A stretch of DNA of 64,000 nt from Novipirellula galeiformis (GCF_007860095.1 NZ_SJPT01000006.1:186001-250000); one strand, 5' to 3'; shown: positions 55,043 to 64,000, counted from the first letter of the stretch. Notes: generated by a model from the sequence alone, not told the origin. Program-made: numbers and translations.

Positions 55043-55534
55043 TCAGTCAATTTCTTGAGCTTGCAACATCCAGAGATGCTTCTCTAGCGACGCCGAGATC
55101 CCGATGCACATGTCTTCGCTGATCGGGTCCAAATCACCTAGTTTTTCGATCGCCGAACGGAGCGAGTCGATGGTCGTTTTAGTCGCATTGGCCACCAACT
55201 CGATCGTTTCGGGAACCTTGACGAAGTCCCGCGGGTAATCGGCGAGCTCACTCTGGCTGGCGACGGTTTCAGCACGCCCATCTGGCGCGATCCCGAGAGT
55301 TGAGATACGCTCGGCCACTTCATCACTGGCGTCGCGCACCGAGGCAATGATCTCATCCAATTGTAAATGGATGCTACGGAAATTTCGGCCCACGACGTTC
55401 CAGTGGGCCTGTTTCATCACTAACGCCAAATCGATCAGATTAACGAGGTTGCGTTGCAGCAACGACGTGACGTCATCGTTAGCATCACTTTTCAGAATGT
55501 CGCGTTTAAATTCAGTTTTGCTGGCGGTAACCAT
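55043..55534 (-). CDS. dps: Dps-family DNA-protecting ferritin-like protein
   Basis: A protein of 163 residues. The ferroxidase residues occur in VMKQAHWNVVGRNFRSIHLQLDEI and the later CIGISASLEKHLWMLQAQ matches the Dps C-terminal helix. Dps stores iron and shields DNA during oxidative and starvation stress. AAGGAAATCCC gives a strong ribosome site. The N-terminus has few lysines, so DNA binding may be weak. An SDR gene and a flavin-reductase gene follow upstream on the same strand, perhaps all stress-related. Confidence 0.95.
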   Translation of the reverse strand: MVTASKTEFKRDILKSDANDDVTSLLQRNLVNLIDLALVMKQAHWNVVGRNFRSIHLQLDEIIASVRDASDEVAERISTLGIAPDGRAETVASQSELADYPRDFVKVPETIELVANATKTTIDSLRSAIEKLGDLDPISEDMCIGISASLEKHLWMLQAQEID

Positions 55535-55659
55535 GGGATTTCCTTCTTCGGTAGGTGAGTAAAAAAACGAGGTGACGAAACAGAAATGAGGGCCCGGAAA
55601 CGAGCGAGCCGGAGAGAATGATCATGGCGAGAGCAATCACTCCACGGGAATCCTGGGGA

Positions 55660-56469
55660 TCAAGCGTGCAGATATTTTTCGCGGAACCCGCTCGCAGCGA
55701 GCGGTGCGGCCGCCTCCAACCCGCCATCGACCGTCCAACGCGACCCTGTGACGAAGCCGCTCTTGTCGCTTGCTAGAAAATCGATCACCGCTGCCACTTC
55801 ATCGGGATGACCGGCGCGGCGAACGGGAATCGCAGGACGATCGGCAGTGTCAAAATCCTCCGCTGCCATCTTGTTCATCGGGGTCGCGATCTCGCCTGGG
55901 GCGACCGCGTTGACCGTGACATTCAACGGGGATAAATCGAGTGACAAGCATTTGACCAAGCCACCTAAGGCATGCTTGGTCATCGTGTAGAGCGTATCCG
56001 AAGGATGAGCGATCACCTCATGGACACTGGTGACCACGATGATGCGACCAGGCGTCTTCCGGGGCGGCCCTTGCAAACCGTTTGGCAACAAATGAGTAAT
56101 GCTTCGCTGGATCGCCAACATCGCACCGAATGTGTTGACGTTGAAGATCTGCATTGCGGTCGCTAGATCCAGGTCGGGCATCTTTTTGTTGACCATCATC
56201 CCAGCATTGCTAACCATCACATCGAGCCCCCCTAATTCGTCCACCATTTCGTCAACGCAAGGGTTCGCAGTTTCTGGATTCGAAAGATCAAGTTGCTTGA
56301 TTACACAGCGACGCCCCACGGCTTCGATGGCGGTTGCGGTGTGGCGAGCTTCCTCTTGCTCATAAACGTAGGTGATGGCCACATCGTGCCCCGATTTTGC
56401 CAATGCAATTGCAACCGAGCGACCGATGCCCGTACTGCCGCCCGTGACAATCGCCTTTTGAAACCCCAT
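55660..56469 (-). CDS. SDR-family oxidoreductase (glucose dehydrogenase-like)
   Basis: A 269-residue classical SDR: cofactor motif TGGSTGIGRS, SNAGMMV, active-site serine in VVTSVHEV, YxxxK as YTMTKHALGG, and the PGEIATPMN and TVDGG end motifs. It is closest in appearance to sugar or 3-ketoacyl dehydrogenases. ATG 56469 has AAGGGAAGCAG upstream; the longer frame to 56505 is not needed. In contrast to the SDR at 25851-26660, its catalytic tetrad looks intact. Confidence 0.92.
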   Translation of the reverse strand: MGFQKAIVTGGSTGIGRSVAIALAKSGHDVAITYVYEQEEARHTATAIEAVGRRCVIKQLDLSNPETANPCVDEMVDELGGLDVMVSNAGMMVNKKMPDLDLATAMQIFNVNTFGAMLAIQRSITHLLPNGLQGPPRKTPGRIIVVTSVHEVIAHPSDTLYTMTKHALGGLVKCLSLDLSPLNVTVNAVAPGEIATPMNKMAAEDFDTADRPAIPVRRAGHPDEVAAVIDFLASDKSGFVTGSRWTVDGGLEAAAPLAASGFREKYLHA

Positions 56470-56605
56470 CTGCTTCCCTTTGTGAATGGATTCATCGAAT
56501 TGCATTCATTTTCCGAGTGTGTCAAGGAACGCCAACTCAACGTCGCCCGAGAAACGAGCGAGACCAGCCCCAAGCAGCAAAGACTATGCCATCGCTTCCG
56601 CCAAC

Positions 56606-56640
56606 ACGCGCCCTGCACCACGCGCCCTGCACCACGCGTG
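56606..56640. repeat. 14-bp tandem repeat, 2.4 copies
   Basis: ACGCGCCCTGCACC at 56606 and 56620, then a partial ACGCGTG. Confidence 0.8.
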
Positions 56641-56786
56641 AGACCGACGTATTGCGAAGCGACGCAACGCGAGACAACGAGTGGTCGCTGCTCAACCACA
56701 TCGTTCGTTTAGACACCACCCATTGAGAGCGTCGGCGTGATTCGCAACACCATCGAGCCCTCACGCCATCGATTCATCGTCTTCGT

Positions 56787-57536
56787 CTACTCACCTTCTT
56801 CGAACACGAGCGAATCCGGCTTGGCACCGAGTTGCTGTAATGTCTCGCGGATGTCTTGCACCATTGCCGGGGGACCACAGAGGTAAAAGGGTTGATGGAA
56901 GTCATCGACGTGTGCTTGCAACCATGCTTTATCGATGCGACCGGATTCATAATCACGATGGGCTTCGCCGGTCAGGGTGCAAATGACGCGTGTGCCGAAC
57001 GTCCGGATTAATTCACTTTGCAAGAACACATCTTCCGCATTGCGATTGCTGAAAAACATGCAATTGCCGTCAATTGCCTTGTCTTGTTCGAGTTGCCTGA
57101 GGATGGCGATAAAGGGAGTGATCCCCGCGCCGCCGGCGATGAAGACGCCTGGGCCTTTGTACTCAATCGCCCCCCAGGCATCGCTGAAGATCACGCGGTC
57201 CCCGCGTTGCAGATCGCGACCAAGATGTTCCGTCATTCCACAATGGTCGGGAAAGTCGCTCGTCGGATACGACTTGATAATGAACTCCAGACAAGGATTG
57301 TTGGGCACGCTCGTGATCGTGAACGGGTGTTTCTTATCACGCCAATTTTCTTCGTCAATCGAGAGTTCCACCGCTTGCCCTGGACGGAACACAAAACCAT
57401 TTGGTTTTTCAACCACATAACAATGCACGTTTTTAGCGAGTGGCTCACGATGCAAAATCCGCCCGCGATGTTCGCCGAAATCTCGCCAGTTTTCCGTTTC
57501 ACTCTGGGGCGACGAGACATGGGATTTGCCGTTCAT
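56787..57536 (-). CDS. FAD/NAD(P)-binding ferredoxin reductase-type oxidoreductase
   Basis: A protein of about 249 residues of the ferredoxin-NADP reductase fold. FAD-binding HPFTITSVPN replaces the usual RxYS form, the nucleotide motif is FIAGGAGITPFIAIL and the late LCGPPAMVQDI is typical. No [2Fe-2S] domain is attached, so it is a stand-alone reductase. The frame opens at 57542, but ATG 57536 sits nine bases from GGAGG, a better spacing. The electron acceptor is unknown. Confidence 0.9.
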   Translation of the reverse strand: MNGKSHVSSPQSETENWRDFGEHRGRILHREPLAKNVHCYVVEKPNGFVFRPGQAVELSIDEENWRDKKHPFTITSVPNNPCLEFIIKSYPTSDFPDHCGMTEHLGRDLQRGDRVIFSDAWGAIEYKGPGVFIAGGAGITPFIAILRQLEQDKAIDGNCMFFSNRNAEDVFLQSELIRTFGTRVICTLTGEAHRDYESGRIDKAWLQAHVDDFHQPFYLCGPPAMVQDIRETLQQLGAKPDSLVFEEGE

Positions 57537-57542
57537 GACCAT

Positions 57543-57908
57543 GGTCCTCCGTGTGTGTATGGAATACCAAGTGTGTGAAATACAAAGGAGTGAACCGGCG
57601 GCTCTCCCCCACTCGAACTGCGTTTCGTATCAAACGCCGTTTGAGTTAAGCAGGTAGGCAGGAGTCTTTCGGTAGATTAGCCGTTTTGGCGTTAGCCACG
57701 GTTCAACCGGTTCAAGCGGGGCTAATGGGTTTTCACCCAATCATTCCTGCCTCCCTGCTTAGTGCCCGCAGCCATTTTCAGTGCAATGATCACGCCAAAC
57801 CGATGGACGTTTTCTGGGCCATCCGAAAAGTCAGCGAGCGGCGGGGCGCGTACGGAGGCGACAAGAACGCTGAAGTGAACGACAACCGGAACCGGATTTC
57901 CAGCGATG
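57543..57908. other. Intergenic region with palindrome and inverted-repeat element
   Basis: A 366-base spacer between two minus-strand genes. It holds a 15-base palindrome TCAAACGCCGTTTGA at 57630-57644 and, directly after it, the inverted-repeat element at 57647-57761. No gene is supported. Confidence 0.45.
57647..57761. repeat. 115-bp inverted-repeat (MITE/REP-like) element
   Basis: Termini TAAGCAGGTAGGCAGGA (57647-57663) and TCCTGCCTCCCTGCTTA (57745-57761) are inverted copies with one mismatch in 17. Inside, TTAGCC and GGCTAA form a second inverted pair flanking ACGGTTCAACCGG. The nested symmetry suggests a folded RNA or a small non-autonomous repeat. Confidence 0.5.
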
Positions 57909-59147
57909 CTAAATTTCTTCATCCACAAAAATGATGTGTCTAAAGTAGTGCTGTGACTCAAAGCTAGCCCCAAGAGCGCCAATCAGCAGGCTCAGCGAAG
58001 CGGCAAAAAAGGCCATTACGGGCCGATCGCCCCAACCGATTTGGTAAACGTCGCTAATTCTCGACGAGGCCCAACTTGCGATCAAATCGCTCGGGAACAG
58101 GAAATGGGCGAGCACCACGCCGACTCCGAATAACGCCAACCAAGTGGTCGCCATGCCGACAAACACGATCCCAAATGCGGCGGCAGTCGTGACGACCGAT
58201 TGTTCGCTTCGCCGCTTACCCCGTCGGACCAACAATTGTTGTCGCGCGACCACGTAAACCGTGGTTGACAACAACGTCACCACCAACAGCATCCCAAGTT
58301 GAGGTATCCCTTGAGCGAGCGCCAAGTCCCACGACTCGGCAGTCATGAACAGGATCGCCAGTGCCGAAAACGAGGCGATCGTCAATCGACTGAGTCGTTT
58401 AGGAAATTCCCAGGGACGGGCCGCCCAAATCGCTTGCCAAATTTCTTTGCGATTGATCCATGCGGCGCGGAGGGCAAAGACCGGGTACGTTAAACCACGC
58501 CCGGCACCTTCCTCGAGTCGTTGATCGGCGATCTCTGCGAGCGCGACGCGTTGGCGATGCAGACTGTCCTGGTCCATCCCCGCCATCAGATCGAGCGCCT
58601 CTGCGTTAGGCGGATGAAATAAAAGATCGTTGGGATGATCACTCTTTGGCAACCCAGTGAGGTGCCCAATGCTATGTAGCATCAACCGACTCAGGCGACG
58701 AGCAATACGTTCGACCCGTTCTTGGCGATTGACCTCGATCCCCAGGGCTTGAGGATCAATCAATGACATCGAAATAATGGCCGCATCGAGTGGACGACTC
58801 AGCGCTGCAAAACAATACGGTGAATAGTTGCCGACTAATTCTGCGGCGGTCAACACAAACGCAAAGTCCCAGTGGCGAGAATCACGCGCCTCGACCGCTT
58901 GTTGCAGCAACAAACTCGGTTCAACGCGCCCATTGCCGCTGAGATTGGCCCCCGTTAACTCGGGGCGTTTGATTTCAAAAAAATCAAAGCGGAACGCCGG
59001 AAAGAGCTCCGACAATCTGGCATCGGTTTGTTCCACCGCGATCTTTGCCGCTTGGGAATCAATGACATCGAGAGGGCCAGCAACGATCACACCAATTTCG
59101 ATCAGGCTGTGAGTCGGCTTGGGCTCTGCCATTTCGATGTCGGTCAT
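57909..59147 (-). CDS. Membrane protein with degenerate archaemetzincin-like domain
   Basis: A protein of 412 residues. The first 220 residues have the archaemetzincin layout: IGVIVAGPLDVIDSQAAKIA, WDFAFVLTAAEL, SPYCFAALSRPLDAAIISMS, and MLHSIGHLTGL, where the expected catalytic HExxHxxG reads HSIGHLTG (codon AGC, serine, in place of glutamate). About 190 residues with four or five hydrophobic helices follow (SALAILFMTAESW, MLLVVTLLSTTVYVV, FGIVFVGMATTWLALFGVGV, FFAASLSLLIGALG). It may be a non-catalytic zinc-binding membrane protein. ATG 59147 is chosen; ATG 59132 is possible. Confidence 0.8.
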   Translation of the reverse strand: MTDIEMAEPKPTHSLIEIGVIVAGPLDVIDSQAAKIAVEQTDARLSELFPAFRFDFFEIKRPELTGANLSGNGRVEPSLLLQQAVEARDSRHWDFAFVLTAAELVGNYSPYCFAALSRPLDAAIISMSLIDPQALGIEVNRQERVERIARRLSRLMLHSIGHLTGLPKSDHPNDLLFHPPNAEALDLMAGMDQDSLHRQRVALAEIADQRLEEGAGRGLTYPVFALRAAWINRKEIWQAIWAARPWEFPKRLSRLTIASFSALAILFMTAESWDLALAQGIPQLGMLLVVTLLSTTVYVVARQQLLVRRGKRRSEQSVVTTAAAFGIVFVGMATTWLALFGVGVVLAHFLFPSDLIASWASSRISDVYQIGWGDRPVMAFFAASLSLLIGALGASFESQHYFRHIIFVDEEI

Positions 59148-59293
59148 AAGCACGGCAATCCACTGAGATCATCGAGGCCAACTCCCAAAATCGTTGCAAA
59201 CGATCCGAATGGGACATCGCCACGAAGCGATGCCGTTGAGATGGGCTGTGAAACGACGCACTATAACACAAGCCCTCCCATCGCTCATGACGG

Positions 59294-60718
59294 CTACGCG
59301 AGCACTTTCTTGTAGACGTGGCCTTCGTTCTCGTCGATGCGTTCGGGGCGACCTTTGTTTAAATAGATCAACTTGCGATGATCGACTCCCATCAAATACA
59401 AAATGGTGCTGTGCAAATCATGCACATGCACTCGATCCTCTACCGCATGCAAGCCCACTTCATCGGTTGCTCCGAACGCTTGGCCTGCTTTGACGCCGCC
59501 GCCCGCCATCACCATCGTGAATCCCGTCGGGTTATGGTCTCGGCCGTCCCCCTTTTCACTCATCGGCGTTCGTCCGAACTCACCGCCCCAGACGACGAGG
59601 GTTTCGTCGAGCAGTCCTCGCCGCGCCAAATCGGTTAACAAGCCCGCCACCGGTTTGTCCATGCCACGACACATTTTAGTGTGGTTCGACTCGATCTTGC
59701 TGTGTGCATCCCATTTGCTGCCCGCGCCGTGGTACAGCTGAATGAATCGGACTCCACGTTCAACCATCCGCCGGGCCAGCAAACAGTTGCGCCCAAACTC
59801 GGACGTCTCCTTATCGTCCATTCCGTACAACGATTTTGTCTCCATCGTTTCTTGCGAGAGATCGACCGCTTCGGGCGCGTGGCTTTGCATTTGAAAAGCC
59901 AACTCGTAGCTGCGAATCCGTGCTTCGAGCTCACTATTGTCGCGGCGGGTCTGCATGTGCCGATGATTAAGCGCGGCTAGATAGTCCAACTCGGTCCGCT
60001 GTTGTCTTGGATTAACGTGTTTCGGCACGGACAAGTTGGCAAACGGAGTGCCTTCGATTTGCATCTTCGTGCCCTGGTAAATCGCTGGCATGAAGCCGGT
60101 GCCCCAGTTCCGCGGCCCGTTGACCACGGTCCCTTTGTCTTGCATCACCACAAACGCAGGCAGATTCTGGTTCTCCGTCCCCAACCCATACGTCACCCAA
60201 CTGCCCAAGGACGGGCGACCCGCAAATTGAGTTCCCGTGTTCATTTGACAAACGCCACCGGAATGATTGATCCCGTTGGTCCAGCACGAACGAATCACCG
60301 CCAAATCGTCCGCTCGCGTCGCCATGTGCGGCAACCAATCCGAGATCCACAGCCCTCCTTCGCCATGCTGTTTCCATGTTCGTTTGGACTCCAACACCGG
60401 TGAATCGAATTCCCCCATCGCCGTAATGACGCGGCCGAAACTATCGGGCAATGGCTTGCCGGCCAATTTTTGGATCGCGGGTTTTGGATCAAACGTATCG
60501 ATATGACTTGGGCCGCCCTCCATGAACAAAAAGATCACACTCTTCGCCCGTGCGGGGTGATGCGTCAGCTTGGACATCAACGGCGACGGTGCAGCCGTCG
60601 ACTCTGCGGCGGAACCGACACCCCCGAGCATGCCAGCCAGCGCCAGTGCCCCGAATCCGGTTCCACTTTGCAACAACATTTCTCGTCGCGAATAGGTTGA
60701 TGTCATTGATTGTTCCAT
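59294..60718 (-). CDS. DUF1501 protein, Tat-exported
   Basis: A protein of 474 residues with a twin-arginine signal (SRREMLLQSG, then FGALALAGMLGG). Body motifs FLFMEGGPSHIDTFDPKP, SCWTNGINHSGGVCQMNTG, VWGGEFGRTPMSEKGDGRDHN and HDLHSTILYLMGVDHRKL are hallmarks of the planctomycete DUF1501 family, related to the alkaline phosphatase/sulfatase fold. It is encoded just downstream of a PSD1-type protein, the usual partner. Substrate and role are not established. ATG 60718 and ATG 60706 are both possible starts. Confidence 0.95.
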   Translation of the reverse strand: MEQSMTSTYSRREMLLQSGTGFGALALAGMLGGVGSAAESTAAPSPLMSKLTHHPARAKSVIFLFMEGGPSHIDTFDPKPAIQKLAGKPLPDSFGRVITAMGEFDSPVLESKRTWKQHGEGGLWISDWLPHMATRADDLAVIRSCWTNGINHSGGVCQMNTGTQFAGRPSLGSWVTYGLGTENQNLPAFVVMQDKGTVVNGPRNWGTGFMPAIYQGTKMQIEGTPFANLSVPKHVNPRQQRTELDYLAALNHRHMQTRRDNSELEARIRSYELAFQMQSHAPEAVDLSQETMETKSLYGMDDKETSEFGRNCLLARRMVERGVRFIQLYHGAGSKWDAHSKIESNHTKMCRGMDKPVAGLLTDLARRGLLDETLVVWGGEFGRTPMSEKGDGRDHNPTGFTMVMAGGGVKAGQAFGATDEVGLHAVEDRVHVHDLHSTILYLMGVDHRKLIYLNKGRPERIDENEGHVYKKVLA

Positions 60719-60738
60719 TTTTGAGATGCTTGATCGTC

Positions 60739-60761
60739 GTGGATCGCTCCGCGATCATCAC
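60739..60761. other. Small hairpin between the PSD1 and DUF1501 genes
   Basis: GATCGC and GCGATC form a short stem around TCC, with further partial pairing outside. There is no U-run; it may be a processing or stability element between the two cotranscribed genes. Confidence 0.3.
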
Positions 60762-60824
60762 GCCAAGTCATTGATCGTTCCGTATTGATTGCGGAGCAAT
60801 CAACGCCCCATTTTCACCCGACGA

Positions 60825-63800
60825 CTAGTCGATATAAATAAACTCGTTGGAATTGAGCAGTGCGTGCACGAGTGCGATGCGAGCACGAGTGCGGGGGGAA
60901 GCGACGTCGGACTCGTTGATGCTTGTCGACGCGTGATGTTGATGACCGGACGAATCGAAACCAATCGATTCCTTATCTTCGAACTGCCAATCCGTCACAT
61001 AGTTGGGCAATCCTTCGGCCGAATCCGCTTGCGCGACCTTGGTTAGATCGCGTGCTTTGGCTTCGATACGAATGCTGTCGATCAATCCATCCCATTGATG
61101 TTGACCAAAGCGATCCCCAATCGTCAGATCATTGTTGGGACGAATGCCTTTGGTGACGGTATGCTTTGCATGAGCAACCTGTAGCTTGGCGTCCTTCACC
61201 GACAGATCTTTTAGATAAAAGGTGATGCCATTTTCCGAGGTATCATCGAGCTTGACGCTTGCGGCAACGTAATACGGCTTATTTAATTCGGGCCTCAAAT
61301 TCGAAGCGACGACTTCATAATGAAGGGCTTCGCCTGTCGCAGTTTTGCCGACAAGTTGCAGGATTAAGTTGCGTGGTTTGTAGGAGCTTTTAGCTGACGT
61401 GACGCCCAACGACCATCCGGCCCCCGTACGGTTGCCGTTCCAATGGCCAACGATGGTGCGAACATTGGCATTTTCGTAGAGCGATCGCAAAAGGACGACC
61501 GCTTCGACGGTAAAGTCGCCGTCGGGAAGTTCCTTTGACGTGGCCAGACTCACACGCATCGGACCGCCGGGCTTCAAATCAATGGCGTGGCCGGCCACCT
61601 TCGGCATCGACACCAACGTTTCGATTTTTGGTCCTGGATCTTCGGGGGTTTCCCCAGCGTAGTGTTCGAGAAATTCCAACGCCATCTGCACTTCGTCTTG
61701 GCTCGGTTGGCGACTGAACAGGGCTTCGTAGGCATTCGCGATCAGCAGCTCATCATCGCCACGGTTCGCAATGCGTCGGACGATGGCGGTGGCACGATCG
61801 TGCGACCAACTGCCGTTGCTGAGCAGCAACGCTTGCGGCGACGTGGTCGTACGATGCCGTTTCCCCACACTACGCATGCGATCGGGTGCGTCAAATGCAG
61901 CCAACAGGGGATCAGGCGAATTGCGGCGTACCGTTTTGTAAATCGCTCGCTTCGCCGAATTCAATTCACCGCTAGCGGTCAGCACCGCATCGGTAATCTC
62001 TTCGCCGGATAACCGTCGCGGGTTCATGCGCCACAGCAATTCGTTATGGGGATCGGCGGCACTGAGCGCCTCGTCGATCGGACGCTGAGACGTTTGCCGA
62101 TAGGTGGCCGACAGCAGGATGCGCCGATGCAGCTTTTTCAAACTCCAGCCATCTTCAATGAACCGCGACGCGAGCCAGTCCAACAGCAACGGGTGCGTTG
62201 GCGGAACACCTAGTTGTCCAAAATCGCTAGACGTCTCCACCAATCCCACGCCAAAGTGTTGTTGCCAAACACGATTGACGATCACGCGAGCGGTCAGCGG
62301 GTTTTCGGGACTGGCAATCCAATCGGCCAATGCGGTGCGGCGTCCTGTCGAACGAAGCGACGCAGGCGGCGACGTAATCTCGGCGTCCCCGTCATCGAGC
62401 AAGGTAATAAAGCCAGGAGCAATCGGCGTTTTGTCACTCGCGTCGGGAATGAACGTCTCGGGCGCGACCGGCCCTACATCGCTGGCGACGAAATCAATGG
62501 CGGGAAGTGGTTCGGGTTTGATCGCGTCAAACTCCGCCAACTTTTTGTGCAGTGCTTGCCGCTCTTGTTCTTGTTCCTCACTCAACCACTTTGACAACTT
62601 GTCGTAGGGCAGATCGAATTGTCGCTCAGCGAGCGAGGCAATTTGGTGTTCATAGGGAGTCCGTTCGTGCGGCTGCTTGTGGATCATCGCCTTAATTTCC
62701 GCGATGAATTTATCCGCTTTCTCACGAGTCGCATGTTGGATCGCCACGGGATATTCGATTTCACGTAATCGCTCACGAATCTCGGATGTCGCAGCTTCCC
62801 ATTTTGCATACTCGGCTTGATAGACGCGTCGCGTTTCCGCATCGGCGACGGGATGCCCCTCAGTGGGCTGAAACGCAGCAAAGAAGGCCTTGATGCGAAA
62901 GAAGTCCTTTTGCAACAAAGGATCAAATTTATGGTCGTGGCATCGAGCACACTTCAATCCTTGCGCTAGAAAAACGTCGCTCGTCGTTTCGGTGATGTCG
63001 TTTAAGATTTCATGCCACTGTGTCTCGACATCGCGTTGATTGTGTTCGTAGATCCAATGCCTCAGGTACATCGTGGCGATGTGGGCATCACGATTACCTG
63101 GATCGATTTCGTCGCCGGCCAGTTGTTCACGAATAAAGCGGTCATACGATTTGTCTTCGTTAAATGACCGAATGACGTAGTCGCGATAGAGATGAGCGTG
63201 GGGGCGTACGTGGTCGGCGCGATAACCATCCGAGTCAGCATACCGGACAAGATCGAGCCAGTGCCGTGCTTGGCTCTCGCCGTACGCTTCACTTTGCAAC
63301 AAGCGATCGACCATCGCCTGGTAATCAAAATCAGCGGAGGAGGCTGCTTTGATTGCCGCTTCATCGGGTGGTAACCCCGTGATCGCAAAATGGACGCGGC
63401 GAACCAGCGTCAGCGGGTCGGCTTCGAAAGAGGGAGCGAGGTTTTCGCTTTCCAGACGCGTGAGAATGAAACGATCCAAATCGCCACGACACCAATCGTC
63501 ACGCACGGTCGCGGGTGGCTTGGGGTCGCGAATCGGTTGGTAACACCACCACTCGCGGTCTTGCTCGCTGATGGTCGGCGGTGGTTCGATCGTAACATCC
63601 GCAGGCCAAGGAGCTCCGGCGGCAATCCACTTTACCAAACCTGCGATCGGCTCGTCTTGGAGTGGTTCTTCGGGTGGCATTTCAAACGACTCGTACCGCA
63701 GCGCCTCCACCAACAAACTTTCGTCCGGATTGCCGACCACGATTGCGGGCCCCGATTCGCCGCCTTCGAGCAACTGCTCAAGCGTCGTGAGTTGCAGTCC

Positions 63801-63962
63801 CCCTTCTTGTTTCGTCTCGCCATGGCACTTGATACAGTGCTGAGTCAGCGTCGGCCGAACGTGGATTTCAAATAGATTACGCTCTTCGCGAGAGAGTTGC
63901 TGGCAAACAGCTTGTCCGCAAAATAGAAATCCGGCGAAGAGGGCAAGCGAAATGCGATGCAC
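60825..63962 (-). CDS. PSD1-type cytochrome c protein with DUF1549/DUF1553 and LamG-like domain
   Basis: A protein of 1045 residues from a GTG start. A signal peptide (HRISLALFAGFLFCGQAVC) precedes a PSCyt1 domain with the heme motif CIKCHG and distal MPPEEP methionine. DUF1549 (RHWLDLVRYADSDGYRAD, FIREQLAGDEIDP) and DUF1553 (NPLTARVIVNRVWQQHFGVG, LLLSNGSWSHDRA) follow, and a concanavalin/LamG-like domain at about residues 790-1000 (DFTVEAVVLLRSL, GDRFGQHQWDGLIDSIRI) closes the protein. A CxxCH-like site in CARCHDHKFDPLLQKD lies within DUF1549. Such proteins are abundant in planctomycetes and may act in periplasmic polymer breakdown; the activity is not established. Confidence 0.93.
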   Translation of the reverse strand: MHRISLALFAGFLFCGQAVCQQLSREERNLFEIHVRPTLTQHCIKCHGETKQEGGLQLTTLEQLLEGGESGPAIVVGNPDESLLVEALRYESFEMPPEEPLQDEPIAGLVKWIAAGAPWPADVTIEPPPTISEQDREWWCYQPIRDPKPPATVRDDWCRGDLDRFILTRLESENLAPSFEADPLTLVRRVHFAITGLPPDEAAIKAASSADFDYQAMVDRLLQSEAYGESQARHWLDLVRYADSDGYRADHVRPHAHLYRDYVIRSFNEDKSYDRFIREQLAGDEIDPGNRDAHIATMYLRHWIYEHNQRDVETQWHEILNDITETTSDVFLAQGLKCARCHDHKFDPLLQKDFFRIKAFFAAFQPTEGHPVADAETRRVYQAEYAKWEAATSEIRERLREIEYPVAIQHATREKADKFIAEIKAMIHKQPHERTPYEHQIASLAERQFDLPYDKLSKWLSEEQEQERQALHKKLAEFDAIKPEPLPAIDFVASDVGPVAPETFIPDASDKTPIAPGFITLLDDGDAEITSPPASLRSTGRRTALADWIASPENPLTARVIVNRVWQQHFGVGLVETSSDFGQLGVPPTHPLLLDWLASRFIEDGWSLKKLHRRILLSATYRQTSQRPIDEALSAADPHNELLWRMNPRRLSGEEITDAVLTASGELNSAKRAIYKTVRRNSPDPLLAAFDAPDRMRSVGKRHRTTTSPQALLLSNGSWSHDRATAIVRRIANRGDDELLIANAYEALFSRQPSQDEVQMALEFLEHYAGETPEDPGPKIETLVSMPKVAGHAIDLKPGGPMRVSLATSKELPDGDFTVEAVVLLRSLYENANVRTIVGHWNGNRTGAGWSLGVTSAKSSYKPRNLILQLVGKTATGEALHYEVVASNLRPELNKPYYVAASVKLDDTSENGITFYLKDLSVKDAKLQVAHAKHTVTKGIRPNNDLTIGDRFGQHQWDGLIDSIRIEAKARDLTKVAQADSAEGLPNYVTDWQFEDKESIGFDSSGHQHHASTSINESDVASPRTRARIALVHALLNSNEFIYID

Positions 63963-64000
63963 GATACGGCCGTTTTTAGGAGGGGGGGCGGGCAGGAGAG

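Overview
The window looks like a chromosome segment of a marine planctomycete of the Pirellulaceae (Rhodopirellula-like). The signs are a paired PSD1-type cytochrome protein and Tat-exported DUF1501 protein, homologs of methanofuran-synthesis genes used in tetrahydromethanopterin-linked C1 metabolism, large squalene-cyclase-like membrane proteins, many monocistronic genes with long spacers, and short tandem repeats in those spacers. No phage, insertion sequence, CRISPR array or intact RNA gene was recognised. Names come from reading motifs by eye, without database searches.

Layout. 1-9.3 kb: the end of a sigma-54 activator gene, a very good sigma-54 promoter, then a four-gene inorganic-carbon uptake operon (dabA, two NuoL-like membrane subunits, and a SulP transporter carrying STAS and P-II-like domains). 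9.4-10.8 kb: two exported His-rich proteins. 11.2-13.8 kb: a partner-switching set (response regulator with PP2C phosphatase, response regulator with RsbW-like kinase, STAS protein). 14.2-18.7 kb: a squalene-cyclase-like membrane protein, then an aldehyde dehydrogenase and a short acyl-activating ligase that resemble a LuxC/LuxE pair. 19-26.7 kb: surface and envelope proteins, a phosphoesterase, a BON-domain protein, a lipoprotein and an SDR protein. 27.4-31.6 kb: aceE-aceF. 32-33.1 kb: a glucose-dehydrogenase-like MDR enzyme.

33.4-41.1 kb is a forward run: sufR-like regulator, sufC, sufB, sufD, a SufT-like protein, then three genes matching MfnD, MfnF and MfnE. 41.3-49.8 kb holds msrB, a lipoprotein downstream of kdsA and a lipid kinase, a UDP-glucuronate decarboxylase, panC with a DUF151 nuclease, and a BshB1-like deacetylase. 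50.1-53.8 kb has rpmJ (L36, only 50 aa), larC and a paralog of the squalene-cyclase-like protein. 54-59.1 kb has a lipoprotein, Dps, an SDR, a flavin reductase and a membrane protein with a degenerate archaemetzincin motif. 59.3-64 kb is the DUF1501/PSD1 pair.

The strongest system-level observation is at the left end: a sigma-54 activator, a sigma-54 promoter and a DAB-type bicarbonate uptake operon ending in a transporter with a built-in P-II-like sensor. Together they suggest carbon uptake controlled at both transcription and transport in a presumably heterotrophic bacterium. A second theme is the abundance of 14-21 bp tandem repeats in spacers, some of which also shape coding sequence.
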